A stretch of DNA of 64,000 bases. It comes from Calycina herbarum (Eukaryota; Ascomycota; Leotiomycetes; Helotiales; Pezizellaceae). Below, in pieces: positions 45,623-56,020 of the stretch. Numbering within the stretch: position 1 is the stretch's first letter; each line of letters begins with the position of its first letter. The stretch is taken from the NCBI GenBank assembly GCA_001414485.1, contig LLEY01000038.1:372001-436000 (forward strand), given 5' to 3'. Below the pieces are notes generated by a model. The model made no database searches and was not told the DNA's origin. It was given only the letters and a program-made list of their open reading frames with translations. The position numbers and the translations under genes are program-made.

Positions 45623-48313
45623 ATTGCCCACCCTTCGGCGTCACAAAGTAGTATAACTGAAATTAAAAGCTAGTCATCTCAACTATTTGAAAGCCCTAGA
45701 CTCATAAATGCTCAGATGGCGGTGAGTTTAAATTCCCCACAAGGCTAAATTGTGATTGGTGACATGCCCGACGACAAAAAGAAAATACAAGCAGCCATAC
45801 CCCTCTCTCGCTAAGCATTCTTCTCACTTGTCATAATTGCATCAATGCAATGCTTACTGCGGCCACGATGAGGATCGAGCGAATTGGAGTTCATGGTTTC
45901 CCAAACTATTGGGGGACTGGGCTGGTGATAACAATGGCCATTGTTCTTGGACGCGAAAGAAGGAAAAATCGCAAAAGCAAGCCACCCGATGTTCGTCAAA
46001 CGACGAAGCATTCAACAATAAGGAATTCCGCTCGTATTCGAGTGCAAAAATTCGGAATCTAAACAGCCACGAAATCCTTGAAGCCACACAGTATTTATCA
46101 TTCACATTTACCATTCACGATTTAGGTCGCGGCACTTACCTGAGATTGTGTACACTGTACAATGGTATTCGTAGTGAAAAGTATATCCCTCCTCAAAGTG
46201 GAACAATATCGCGGGGACCCCGCGTGAGGCAACATGTGACATTGACCAAAACCGGCGATTTGCAATCTCAAATCGCATTTTGGAGAACCTGAATGCTGGA
46301 GATCTTACTCCTGGGTGATGGAACAATAGAAAAAGAAAAAAACAATGATCATGACAAGTCCGCGTTTCCGGAGATCTGAGAGCCGGGAATCGGAAGTCTG
46401 CCGTGTGAGGCTTTTCTTTCCTTCTTCAAGAATCACAACCATCGAACCATCCTGGACAGAATTGGAAGATGGACTGGTCATGATACCTGATGAGGTGTGC
46501 TGTTGTTCCACGGATTTCGAGCTGAGGTTGGAAACAATACTCGCGTGCTGTCCTGACGGTATTTATGTAGTACTTGACTTTTCGCGGCAACTCTTCTGAT
46601 ACTCGGAAGCCAACTGTTGACGAAAGCACGAAGTGAGCGGGGCAGGACCACGTACGGTTGGGTTTTCCTTCCGTTTTTCCACCAAGTGACTGCTCGGCGT
46701 GTCCTCTCATGCCGGGTGACTTCCCGTCCGATAAACTCGTAAGGCATTTTCATTGGAAAATACTCGTAGTCCTTTCTTTCGCTGTTGCAGCTTTGATGTG
46801 TTCTAGCCTCTCCCACCGAGAATCTGGGCGAGATGTTAGGTTTTGCCGCGGTTACAACGCTCCTGCTGGATGTGTTGTATGGTTTCTCGAGGGCTCTCCG
46901 TCCACGGCCAGGTGGCAGAGATGCTGCAGCTGTTGACATTTGGCGACGCAAACCGAGTCATGCCGAGCGGTGGCCAGAAGGAGGGTCTCGACCAGGGGAA
47001 ACAATCTGAAATGACCTGATGCGGGAGCTTTCGGGGCATTTTTGGAAACATGGGTGCCGGTCGTAAATGCTTGCGATTGCCAGATCAGCGGGCTGTTTTG
47101 GATCCGGGCCCGGAAGCGAACAAGGCTAAAGAAGAGAAGCTCTTTTAAGCCGGCTTGAGTCTGTTGTGTTTCGTTTCTCGTGATGTTTTGATGCCGATGC
47201 GGAGGGTTGTACTTGTATGAGGATGACGAGAGGGACAAGAAGAGTATGTAACGCCCGAGGTGCCTAGTTGGATGGATCTGAAGGACCTGAAGGAGAAGGA
47301 GCCACTTCAGCTGGAAAAAAGCGAAGAAGAGAGTTCTCTAGAGGTCCTCCAGCATGTGCACAATGTACTTGTACTGCACTGCAGGTGCTGAAGCATCCCC
47401 AAAGCACCTGTATCAGCCAGCGCCTTCGGGCCTCATGGAGAGGAGAAGGGGGCGGAGAAGGGGGCGGAGAAGGGGGGAGAAATAGGTGCCGCCGTAGGTG
47501 AGGAAAAATAAGAAGCTAAGCGTGGGAAGGAAATCTGAGAAGACCAAGACCCTTGCAGCGGTGTGCGATATCTTCAACCAGCCTAAACCTTACGAAGCAC
47601 TACCCTACCCTACCTTGCCCACCTCAACCTACTATCACCTCCATCAACAAGTCGACTCACTACCACCCCAGAACCTCTTTTGTCTCTCCTCATTTCTCCT
47701 CACTGATTCGTCTGCCTCGTCTGCCTCGTCCTCCTCGTCCTCCAACCCGCACCCATTCGACGTCTGCCACATTGCGCGAAGTCTCATTCTCATACTCATA
47801 CATGGATAGGCGCATCTAATCCTCCCGCGGTACAACATCTCCTCTCGCGATCTCGACGAACCTTGCAGGAAGCCCACCATCTTCACCAAAACCTGTCTCT
47901 ACAGCCCGGTCGTCTGGGCCTTTGGATGGGATAGAGCTCCAGCTTCTAGACTCGAGAGACATTCCCGTTCCTGCAATTCCCAAATTTCCTATACCTACCC
48001 ACCTCCCACCACCCCAGGTCCAAAAGGACCCCCCAATTCCACAATTCCACCACCGCAGAGTCTCGCTGCGATTCTTTCGCCTTCCTCTGCACCCTTAGAG
48101 GAATCAACATCTTCCAACTCGCGCGCTTCAACTCCTAAACGCACTCACGCCGAAGCCTTCTCTCCCGATCAACAACCCTATCTGCACCCCGCCTCACCTA
48201 CACAACACAGAGCAAGCATTGCTTCACTGGGTGCGCCGAGCCCTGGCACACGGGGCCCAGATGATGGGAACGACGGGGCAAGAGGGAGCCTGGAGGAGAA
48301 GAAGCCTGCCAAA
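45623..48313. other. 2.7 kb intergenic / upstream region of the Zn2Cys6 gene
   Basis: No gene is supported. Several overlapping frames of 100-157 codons (45837-46292 plus; 46478-46951 minus) have no recognisable protein character. G-rich repeats GGGGGCGGAGAA occur near 47448-47480. From 47802 to 48313 the sequence looks like protein-coding N-terminus of the downstream factor but contains a stop and a frame change (see findings). Confidence 0.45.
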
Positions 48314-50893
48314 ATGGTGAGGTCAAGCATTGCTTGTACGAAATGTCGGCGGAGTAAGGTCAAATGTAAGTTGGATTTCTGGCCCGACGAGGAGTGTTGG
48401 CGATGGACGGGAGACTTCATCCATATCCAGTCTTCAGTTCTTGCTATATACCATTTAGACATTGCGTATATGCATTTCTCTACTACATAAATGCGCCTGG
48501 TGCTTGAGCTGACCCCGCTCCTAGGTATCAATACGGGAACCAATTCAGTCTGCAAAGCTTGCGCCTCGAGCGGCAGGGACTGTTCTTACCCGACTCCAGG
48601 TGCTTCGACTACGCCAAAACGAAATGATGCTCCCACAGGTATCAAACAAGAAGACGGCGAGAGCAAAAAGCGGATAAGGAAAATTGAGGATACTGGTCGG
48701 AGAAATAGCCACAAATCGGGTGAGGATGTTTTGGACTCGCCAATTCTCACAAAGAAGGTCTGGAATGAGCTGAATGAAATCTTCAAACTGCATTTCTTGA
48801 CTGAGATGCCGTTTCTTCACCCTACGTCCTTTAAAAGTACGATGCGTCAAGCTGCATTTCCAAGGGACCCTTCAACCCCGTTTACGGACACACAGGACTC
48901 GAAGCTCCTCCTTCTGGGAGTCTTGACTCTCACGGCCCGTTTTCATACAGACCTCGTAGCACATCACTCTCCAACCGGCGACCCTATTGCTGCAAGTGAC
49001 TTTTACTCCAGCGCACTCGATGCCGCTCTCCATAAAGACGGGAACTCAAGCAAGACTTCACTAGTGGTGATCCAAGCTTGGTTAATGCTTAGCCTTTATG
49101 AGTGGGGTCAATTGAGAGGAACACAGGCGTGGGTTTATTTAGCCATCGCTACCAGATTGGCCCAGGCGATGAGGCTCAACTACGAAGACGATACAGGACC
49201 TGGATCCCACCCATATCCGTCACCAAAGGAACCAACCAACCGAACATCGGACCAGGTGGTCACTGAGAAGGAGGTTCGGCGCCGAACATGGTGGAGTTGT
49301 TTTATCATGGACCGAATGCTGTCAGCAGGAAAGTACAGAGGAACAATGATACTTGTCAACAAAATGCGGATACAGCTCCCTTGTTCAGAGGATCAATTTC
49401 TATTCATCAAAGATGTACAAACGGGCCATTTGAAATCAGACTGGAACAGAGATTCCAGGCCAGACATTTCTGTCAACGATGAAGGAGTTCTGGGATGGTA
49501 CATTCGGTTGGTCGAGATTTTTGGACGCTTTTCAGAATGGAGTTACGCAGGTGGTAGAAGGACGGAGACTCTCCCTCCCTGGGACCCGTCTACTGAATTC
49601 TATAAACTTCGGCTCGATTTGGACGACTTTATCCAGGCATTGCCATCAAACCTTGCATTCTCAGCGGCGAACCTGTCAGCTCATATTGAAAAACGGAACG
49701 CCACTCCTTATGCCTCGATGCATACGTTATACTGTTTATGCTTGATTATGCTTCACAGAGAGTACATACCTTTCATCCCTCTACGTTGCAAGAAACCATC
49801 TGGTCCCCTTGATCCACCAACTTTTCCACCGGAGCAGTTTACGATCCCGGATGGCTTCTGGGAAACCAGTGCTGGAACCATGTTCAAAGCAGCCAAAGAT
49901 ATTATCGATATCGTTCGGATATGCCATGATGACAACGCACTTCCAGAGTCCCCTCAAATCGCATTTGCAATATGGCAAGCCGCCTTTGTCTGCATCTACG
50001 CCAAAAACTTTGAGCATATGGATACGCGGCGCTATGTACTCAGCTCGGAAAATGGCCATGATTCCAATATCAAGCCAGATTGGGCTGGGTTTACATCTTC
50101 GTTAATAGACGCCATGGTACCGAGGCTAAAAATGGCTAAAAGGCATCAAACGACCGCTGAGAGGGTACATGCCTTTTTCGCGAAAGTCAATGAAGATTGG
50201 CGTGGCGTGCCCGGAAATAGACCTACAGTGTTCGCCGGTGGTGGATTAGAAGCTTATAAAGCTCGGGAGAGAGACTTGAAAGAATTTGGAGGTATTGGGG
50301 TACCGGGCGAGGAACGATCCGAGCAAGGCCGGTCCCGCGCAAGTACGAACGAAATCGGGTCAATTGGCAATGGCGAAATGCAAGGCGTCGAATCGACACC
50401 TAGGGCAAATGGTGCTTGGGCTCCCATTAATGCTCACAGCCCCGAAGCAGAAGAGAGTGCAAGATATAGTCAGCAGCCTGCTTTACCCACCAGATATCCC
50501 TATCCATTCCCTCAACAAATAGGCCCAAACCAAGCAGGGACACCCAGCCTCATCAGCCCAAGCAATGGGGATTCGAGTTCCAGTCTCCACTCGCCTTATT
50601 CAAACGCTCAAACACCGCACCACTACCAACCTGTGTTGCCCAATTGTACATACCCACTGGTTTCCCAGCATGGATTGGTCAGTAGTATGCTCCCTCCTGC
50701 GCCGCAAATGCCATATCAGATATCCCAGGATAAGTTAAACGCCTACGAACAGATACCTTGGCCAGACGGACTCGATTTTACGGCGGAAAGCCTGACTGAC
50801 TATGACTTCCCTGGTCACAATACTGCTTATATTAATAATTATACCACCGCCACGAATCATAATACGCCTGTCACAAAATCGACTTCATATTAG
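48314..50893 (+). CDS. Zn2Cys6 (Gal4-type) transcription factor with fungal_trans domain (two exons)
   Basis: The exons are 48314-48365 and 48525-50893; the 159-nt intron (GTAAGT..CTCCTAG) falls inside the zinc cluster. The minimal protein is 806 aa from MVRSSIACTKC. The cluster is Cys8-x2-Cys11-x6-Cys18-x8-Cys27-x2-Cys30-x6-Cys37. The fungal-specific middle domain starts near residue 95 (LTEMPFLHP, LLLLGVLTLTARFHTD, WLMLSLYEWGQLRGTQAWVY, LAQAMRL, EVRRRTWWSCFIMDR) and runs through LCLIMLHREYIPF. A disordered Pro/Ser/Gln-rich tail follows. It is nuclear and DNA-binding; target genes cannot be inferred. The true start is probably upstream, since the frame stays open and Pro/Ser-rich back to about 47815 without an ATG. 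Confidence 0.88.
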
Positions 50894-51675
50894 TACTGGC
50901 TTGGTTGGCCTTTTTATTGGAGTTTCCGGCGCCAAAGTAATGACTACTATTCCATGTTTCATGTTTTAGGGAGGGGAGGAGTTTTTATGGCTTATCGAAG
51001 CAATAGCTGAATTTTGCGGACGGAAATGTCTATTGGTATTACGATTTTGCTATTTATGAGTTTTGCGATACGCATTGAGGATGGAGGATTGGCACTGAAG
51101 ATACTTTCAAAGGCACAGACATAACGTCGTGGGGTGATATGCCTAGATACACGTTTGACTTTTTTTCAAATAATACAATCAAGTTTCACTTGCATTTTCA
51201 ATTGTTGAATTGCTTGTGCTCTGTCTGGTATTTACTAATTGTGAAATTACCACTTTAGAAAATAATGAAGTTGGTCCCAGTTGCATTAAATAGTTAATAT
51301 AGTTTGAGAGGATCAAGTTGATTGAACAAAGTTCAGACGAACTGGATTTAGCTATCTCAAGTCTCTGGCCAACCAATGAACGCGCTCGAAAAGAGCCGGC
51401 GATCAACCGGACCCGATATCGCGTTTGGTTGATGAATTGAATTTTAACATCAAAACAGTTACAACTCCTACGAATCTAGACCAAATCTAGACGCGACAAT
51501 GAAGTGATTCAATGTGTCGCTTTGAGATACTAGGAACCCTAATACTTCTGTCTCACGACGTACTCGACAAAGTCCGAGGGCCAAGAGACAATACCCCGCT
51601 GTAAGTGCCCATCCCTCCCATAATTCCATACCACCTTATTCTAATCAAGTATATCAACAGAGCCAAACCTCCAAA
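50894..51675. other. intergenic, no gene seen
   Basis: This is the 3' region of the Zn2Cys6 gene and presumed promoter of GCP4. CTAATTGTGAAATTACCACTTT near 51235 and AAAGAGCCGGCGATCAACCGG near 51390 are unremarkable. No repeat was recognised. Confidence 0.45.
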
Positions 51676-53970
51676 ATGCTGCACGAAATCCTCCTCTCAC
51701 TCTCCGGCCATCCGTCTCCACTCCTCACAGCCGATCACACATCCCCCTCCTCGATCCTCTCCCCGCCTGAAAAAGAACTCCTCAAATCGATAGCGCATCT
51801 CAGTGAGCTCCACCATAAACTGTTGACGCATACGGCTGCCATTGCGGCGGGGCATCCGAGTAGTATTTGTCAGGCTGTTGCTACGGGGGTGCGGGATATA
51901 CATTTGAAGGCTTTTCAGAGGAAGGTGCTTGATGTTGAAGAGGGGATTTTGCGGAGGGATGCGGGGAGTGTGGGGGCGTATAATATTGTGCCGCTTACTA
52001 TGATTGTGGGGGAGTTTGGGGGGTGGGTTAGGAGGATGGAGTGGTTTGAGGAATTGGTGAAGGTTATGAGGGGGAGGAAGACGAGGTGTACGGGGGCGGG
52101 GGTTGTGGATTGGTTGTGTGAGGCGTTGAAGACGGGGTATGTGGATGTTGAGGAGGCGGCGGGGAGTTTGGTTAAGGTTGCGGAGATGGCTTGGTTGAGG
52201 CAGGTTAGTGGGTGGATTTTGTATGGGAGGTTGCCTGCTTTTGGACGGGAGGACTTTTTTGTGCAGAAGGTGGAGGGGGATGTTGAGGTATGTTTTGATG
52301 ATGGGAATGTAGGGGGTAGAGCTTATGTTTTACAGGAATACGAATTGGATTCTGGACTTCTTCCTGCTTTTGTTACGGGTTCGACTGCTGCTTCTTTACT
52401 CTTTATTGGGAGGTCATTGAATCATATCAGAGTAAAGGGGATGTCGAGTGCTACGTCGCCGGAGTTGGACCTTCTTTCTGAACATCTTAAACAACTTTCT
52501 ACACTGAAGTTTCCTATCGAGAGTGCACATTTTTCGAGAGTTATCGCGTCAATCAGGCTTTCTCTATCACAAACTACACTTCAGAAACTCCTACCGACAA
52601 GTAAAGTCATCGAGATATTATCTTTGCTACGAGAATTCTTTCTACTAGGGCGAGGAGAATTTGCCATTGCTCTAATCTCGGAAGCGGATGAGAAAATTCG
52701 ATCGCGATGGCGAAGGACCGATAATTTGGGCTACGATAAACGTGATGGCATAGGCAATATCACAGTTAAGGAAGGAGAGGTCTCAGCAGTACTAGCAAGA
52801 ACATGGGCAGCAATGGGATTATTACAAGGGGACAACGATGACCAAGATGAAGACGAAATCCTCGAACTCGCTCGAGATCTCGTTCAATTCAACATCACAA
52901 AATCAACATCCACAACTCCATCCAAAAAAGCCGTCAACCCTTCAGAACCAGCAAAGATTGCTACGACGCCATTCAAAAACCTACTACTATCCGTTCCCGT
53001 CATTCTGACAATGCACATCCCCTCACCACTAGACCTCTTCCTCGCCCCATCAGATCTACAAAGCTACTCAAGCATAAACGCCTACCTCCTCTCAATCCAC
53101 AGAGCCCATCTCCGGCTCACCGATCTCTGGAAAATCTCCTCCCTCCGTCGCGACCACCCAGCACCTCCAGGACCACCCTACGGAAGTTCCAAAATCGGTC
53201 GGCAAAAGGTCCTCATGATGCGTCGACGAGCGAAGGAGAGATCTGAGGCTATGAGAAGTGTATGGGCCACCAGCAGTGCAGCCGTTTTCTTCCTCGGAGA
53301 AACGGAGGCTTATCTTCAAGGCGAGGTGGTGGAGGGAACTTGGAGTGGGTTTAAATCCTGGTTAACAGGAGAATCATCGAGACCTCCGTCTCCGAAATCA
53401 TTAGCAGAAGAGGAGGATAGCGAGGATGATATCTGGATTCAAGCTGGTCAGGAACCGAAGGCTTTGAGTGGGATAAAGCATACGAATGATCCTCAAAGTC
53501 TTGCGGATGCACATCGGCAGTATCTCGCTGCTCTTTCCTCTTCTCTCCTCCTTACTACCCCTTCTTTCACCGATCCTCTGTTTAATCTGCTGCAACAAAT
53601 CGATCATCTCGTCGCCCTTATTTACCGTATCCATAATATCTGGCAATCCCTAGATCTGGAGGCTGACGAGGGCGTTGTGGATGCATTCTCGGACTTCCAT
53701 AAGGAGGAGGCGGACGTTAGGAATCAATTGAAGGTCGTTGCTGATGGAGTGAAAACCGCGATTGAGACCCTGGTTGGGGCGCTGAGAGATGTGGATCAGG
53801 AGAAGGAGGGGTGGGAGAGTGGGTATTCGGAGGTGGAGTTGGGTGATTTGGGAGGGTATCGGATTCGCAAGGTTGGACGGGTTGATCGTTTGCTTATGAA
53901 GTTGGATTTTGGAGGGTGGCTGAGGAAGGAGAAAGAAGGTGGGGGAGGGGAGGATGATAGTGATTATTGA
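51676..53970 (+). CDS. GCP4: gamma-tubulin complex component 4 (GCP4), Spc97/Spc98 family
   Basis: A single exon encodes 764 aa. The N-terminus MLHEILLSLSGHPSPLL is the GCP4 hallmark. It is followed by HLKAFQRKVLDVEEGILR, SGWILYGRLP and EDFFVQK (GRIP1 region), then LPAFVTGSTAASLLFIGRSLNHIR and FPIESAHFSRVIASIR. The GRIP2 region has LLREFFLLGRGEFAIALI, PVILTMHIPSPLDLFLAPSDLQSYSSIN, YLLSIHRAHLRLTDLW and MRSVWATSSAAVFFLGETEAYLQ. GCP4 is a non-core gamma-TuRC subunit that helps nucleate microtubules at the spindle pole body. Codons in the first third are strongly G/T-biased, in the last two thirds normal. A second copy of its last codons and 3' flank lies at about 55730. Confidence 0.93.
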   Translation: MLHEILLSLSGHPSPLLTADHTSPSSILSPPEKELLKSIAHLSELHHKLLTHTAAIAAGHPSSICQAVATGVRDIHLKAFQRKVLDVEEGILRRDAGSVGAYNIVPLTMIVGEFGGWVRRMEWFEELVKVMRGRKTRCTGAGVVDWLCEALKTGYVDVEEAAGSLVKVAEMAWLRQVSGWILYGRLPAFGREDFFVQKVEGDVEVCFDDGNVGGRAYVLQEYELDSGLLPAFVTGSTAASLLFIGRSLNHIRVKGMSSATSPELDLLSEHLKQLSTLKFPIESAHFSRVIASIRLSLSQTTLQKLLPTSKVIEILSLLREFFLLGRGEFAIALISEADEKIRSRWRRTDNLGYDKRDGIGNITVKEGEVSAVLARTWAAMGLLQGDNDDQDEDEILELARDLVQFNITKSTSTTPSKKAVNPSEPAKIATTPFKNLLLSVPVILTMHIPSPLDLFLAPSDLQSYSSINAYLLSIHRAHLRLTDLWKISSLRRDHPAPPGPPYGSSKIGRQKVLMMRRRAKERSEAMRSVWATSSAAVFFLGETEAYLQGEVVEGTWSGFKSWLTGESSRPPSPKSLAEEEDSEDDIWIQAGQEPKALSGIKHTNDPQSLADAHRQYLAALSSSLLLTTPSFTDPLFNLLQQIDHLVALIYRIHNIWQSLDLEADEGVVDAFSDFHKEEADVRNQLKVVADGVKTAIETLVGALRDVDQEKEGWESGYSEVELGDLGGYRIRKVGRVDRLLMKLDFGGWLRKEKEGGGGEDDSDY

Positions 53971-54776
53971 TTTTGCTGTTTGTTTATGATGATGGAGGGT
54001 TTATTGTTTTAGAGCGGCATTTGGTTTGGCGTTGAGGGGGTGGGGATGAAGTGTGTTAGTGTGTTGAATTTAGATACTCTAGTATCGAATACGAGAATAA
54101 AATACGAATTACTAAGTAGCCTTGTTTTTCGACACTCTGGAGCGCCCAGTCCGCACAAGTTTATTGGAAGCCTACAGGGGTATAGAAGCACAAGCATAAA
54201 GAAGGTAGCTTTTGGTTGTGGCGATGCCGAAGAGAGACCGAAAAAGGAGGAACACGTAAATCCGGTTACCGTCCAATCGCAATGCGGGACTGACCCTGCC
54301 ATCTGTAGTCAACAGTTCATAACACTGGTACTTAACCACCGTAAAATAAAATAAAGAGCTTGGTGTAAGAATATGTACTAGATAGCTTAAGAGATATTCA
54401 CTCTAGTAAACAGATAGCAGGTTCCCACATCTACCTTTGACCAGAGGATTTTTTCTCATCTTATCAGTCGCACACAGTTCCCTTGTGGACAGTGTGAAAT
54501 TTGGCTGTCGCGTTCTATTATTGTGGTTTCGGAACCGTACTTAGCTCGCAGCCTGCAGGTAGAACGAAATAATATACTGTAAGAGTATAATTCCCTAATG
54601 TAGCCACTGGAAAGCTGTGTCACTTCTGTAGATAGGGTTGGAGTGTATAAGCAATTTTACAATTCACATTGTTTCATGTATAATTCAAATCCAGGTCGGT
54701 GGTCGAGGAAAGTTTTCAATTCTTTTTCTCTTTCAACAAAGGCCAAAAGGACGCCCCCCCAAGAAGTTCTGTCCAA
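53971..54776. other. intergenic, 3' flank of GCP4
   Basis: The first 160 bp (to 54132) are the original of the flank duplicated at 55743-56020. The rest holds no recognised feature; a frame at 54638-54970 overlaps the minus-strand gene and is a shadow. Confidence 0.45.
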
Positions 54777-55284
54777 TTATAGGGTATTGTGCTTGGCTTG
54801 AAGCTCCGCAATTGTCCACTCCCCGACCTTCGATACAGCAACCATATAGAGACGAACACGCTCCCAGTCAATATCCATGTCATTGTACCGATCCGTCGCC
54901 TTTCTTAGGCTCTCGACCTATGAATAGAACAAATGTTAGCTATCTCTTTCTGATGGATATTGCACAATGATAGCGGGAGTAGTAATAACCTACATTCTCG
55001 GCCGTGAATTCATGGGCGAGGGGCTTCAATTGATGATAACGGCGTCTGAGCGTGTCCTTGCCCGGCTGGCCGTAGCCATAGCGAATGTAGCGTTGCTCGA
55101 TGTAGGCAAATGGGTGGCCAAGACGGCGAAGTTGTAAAATCAATGTGTCGGGAGGGGTGAGTTCTGCGACGGTCTTTACATTGATATAGTCAGTAAAATA
55201 CACCAAGGTGCTAAGATTAAGAACTCTTACGTCGGGGATGCGGTGGTATCGGCGCGCATTGTCGGTGGTTCCAACCGTAGACAT
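54777..55284 (-). CDS. small conserved-looking protein of unknown function, 124 aa, three exons
   Basis: Minus-strand exons are 55284-55231, 55173-54994 and 54917-54777; introns are 57 and 76 nt (GTAAGA..AAAG; GTAGGT..GCTAACA..CATAG), all phase 0. The protein opens MSTVGTTDNARRYHRIPD. The middle is rich in basic and aromatic residues (LRRLGHPFAYIEQRYIRYGYGQ, KDTLRRRYHQLKP). It ends DWERVRLYMVAVSKVGEWTIAELQAKHNTL. This resembles a small helical DNA-binding-like protein, but I do not recognise the family. Three clean in-phase exons with a branch site argue it is real. It lies between GCP4 and the duplicated GCP4 tail. Confidence 0.65.
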
Positions 55285-55729
55285 GATTGAGTTTGTTGTA
55301 GGGGTTACGATGTGATTTCAAGGCAGGACAGCTACTTGAAGGCTGCTACGAGCTCTTGCCACGATGCATGCAATTGAGCGTCAATGCTGTTGTCAAGATA
55401 TCCGATGCTGCCCGCGAAAAATTACTTCGGGGCTTTGGAGGGCTATAGCTATGACCAACGAACCGATTCAAGCGAGATTCCTATCGCAAAATTTTAGTTA
55501 TGGCAAGAGGCGTTCTTCCCAAAGATAATTGTAACAATAGTATACAATGTAGCAAGCTAAGCTCTATCTTCTTTCTCCTAGATAGAGCTTATAGACAACG
55601 TCCACAAGAGCAAGTTCTCTGGCACTCTTCATCTACACCAAAAGCTTCAAAACCAACTTTCGGCGTCCTCAGGCTAAGAAACCCATTCCTTCGATGCTAT
55701 AATCACCATTTAGTTTAACTAGTATATTT
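55285..55729. other. upstream region of the 124-aa gene
   Basis: This is presumed promoter of the minus-strand gene. A 72-codon frame at 55500-55718 is not recognised and is probably chance. Confidence 0.4.
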
Positions 55730-56020
55730 ATTAGCTTTTGGTGAAGTTGGATTTCAAGGGGTGGCTGCGAAAGGAGAAGAAGAGAGGGAGGAGAGGAGGA
55801 CAGTGATTATTAATTCTCTTTTGTTTATTTATTAAAATGGAGGGAAATATAGAGGTCGAGAGAAGGATACCTATAGCGTTTTATCTTTTTGGAGCGGCAT
55901 TTGGTATAGCGTTGAGGGGGGAGGGACTAATGGTGTCAGTGTGTTGAATTTAAATATTCTGATATCGATATACGGGAATGAAATACAAATCACTGAAGTG
56001 CCTAAATAGCTTTGTTTCTC
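55730..56020 (+). pseudogene. truncated second copy of the GCP4 3' end
   Basis: The start, GTGAAGTTGGATTTCAAGGG, encodes KLDFKGWLRKEKK and aligns with the last 22 codons of GCP4 (KLDFGGWLRKEKE at 53898). The match continues through the 3' flank: GTGATTATTaATT, GGAGCGGCATTTGG, GTGTTGAATTTA, ATACGxGAATAAAATAC and AGCTTTGTTTC correspond to 53960-54132. It includes small indels, and nothing of the 5' nine-tenths of the gene is present. It is a decayed partial duplication, not a gene. Confidence 0.88.

Noticed and set aside
45837..46292. 151-codon plus-strand frame and overlapping minus-strand frames
   Set aside because: Several frames overlap with no recognisable motif, no splice logic and no family resemblance; treated as chance.
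46478..46951. 157-codon minus-strand frame
   Set aside because: It is Arg/Ser-rich with no motif and overlaps other equally long frames on both strands.
47589..47612. telomere-like CTACCCTACCCTACC
   Set aside because: Only two or three imperfect units in a C/T-rich leader; far from a telomeric tract.
55500..55718. 72-codon plus-strand frame before the duplicated GCP4 tail
   Set aside because: No motif, no splice partner; lies in the likely promoter of the 124-aa gene.
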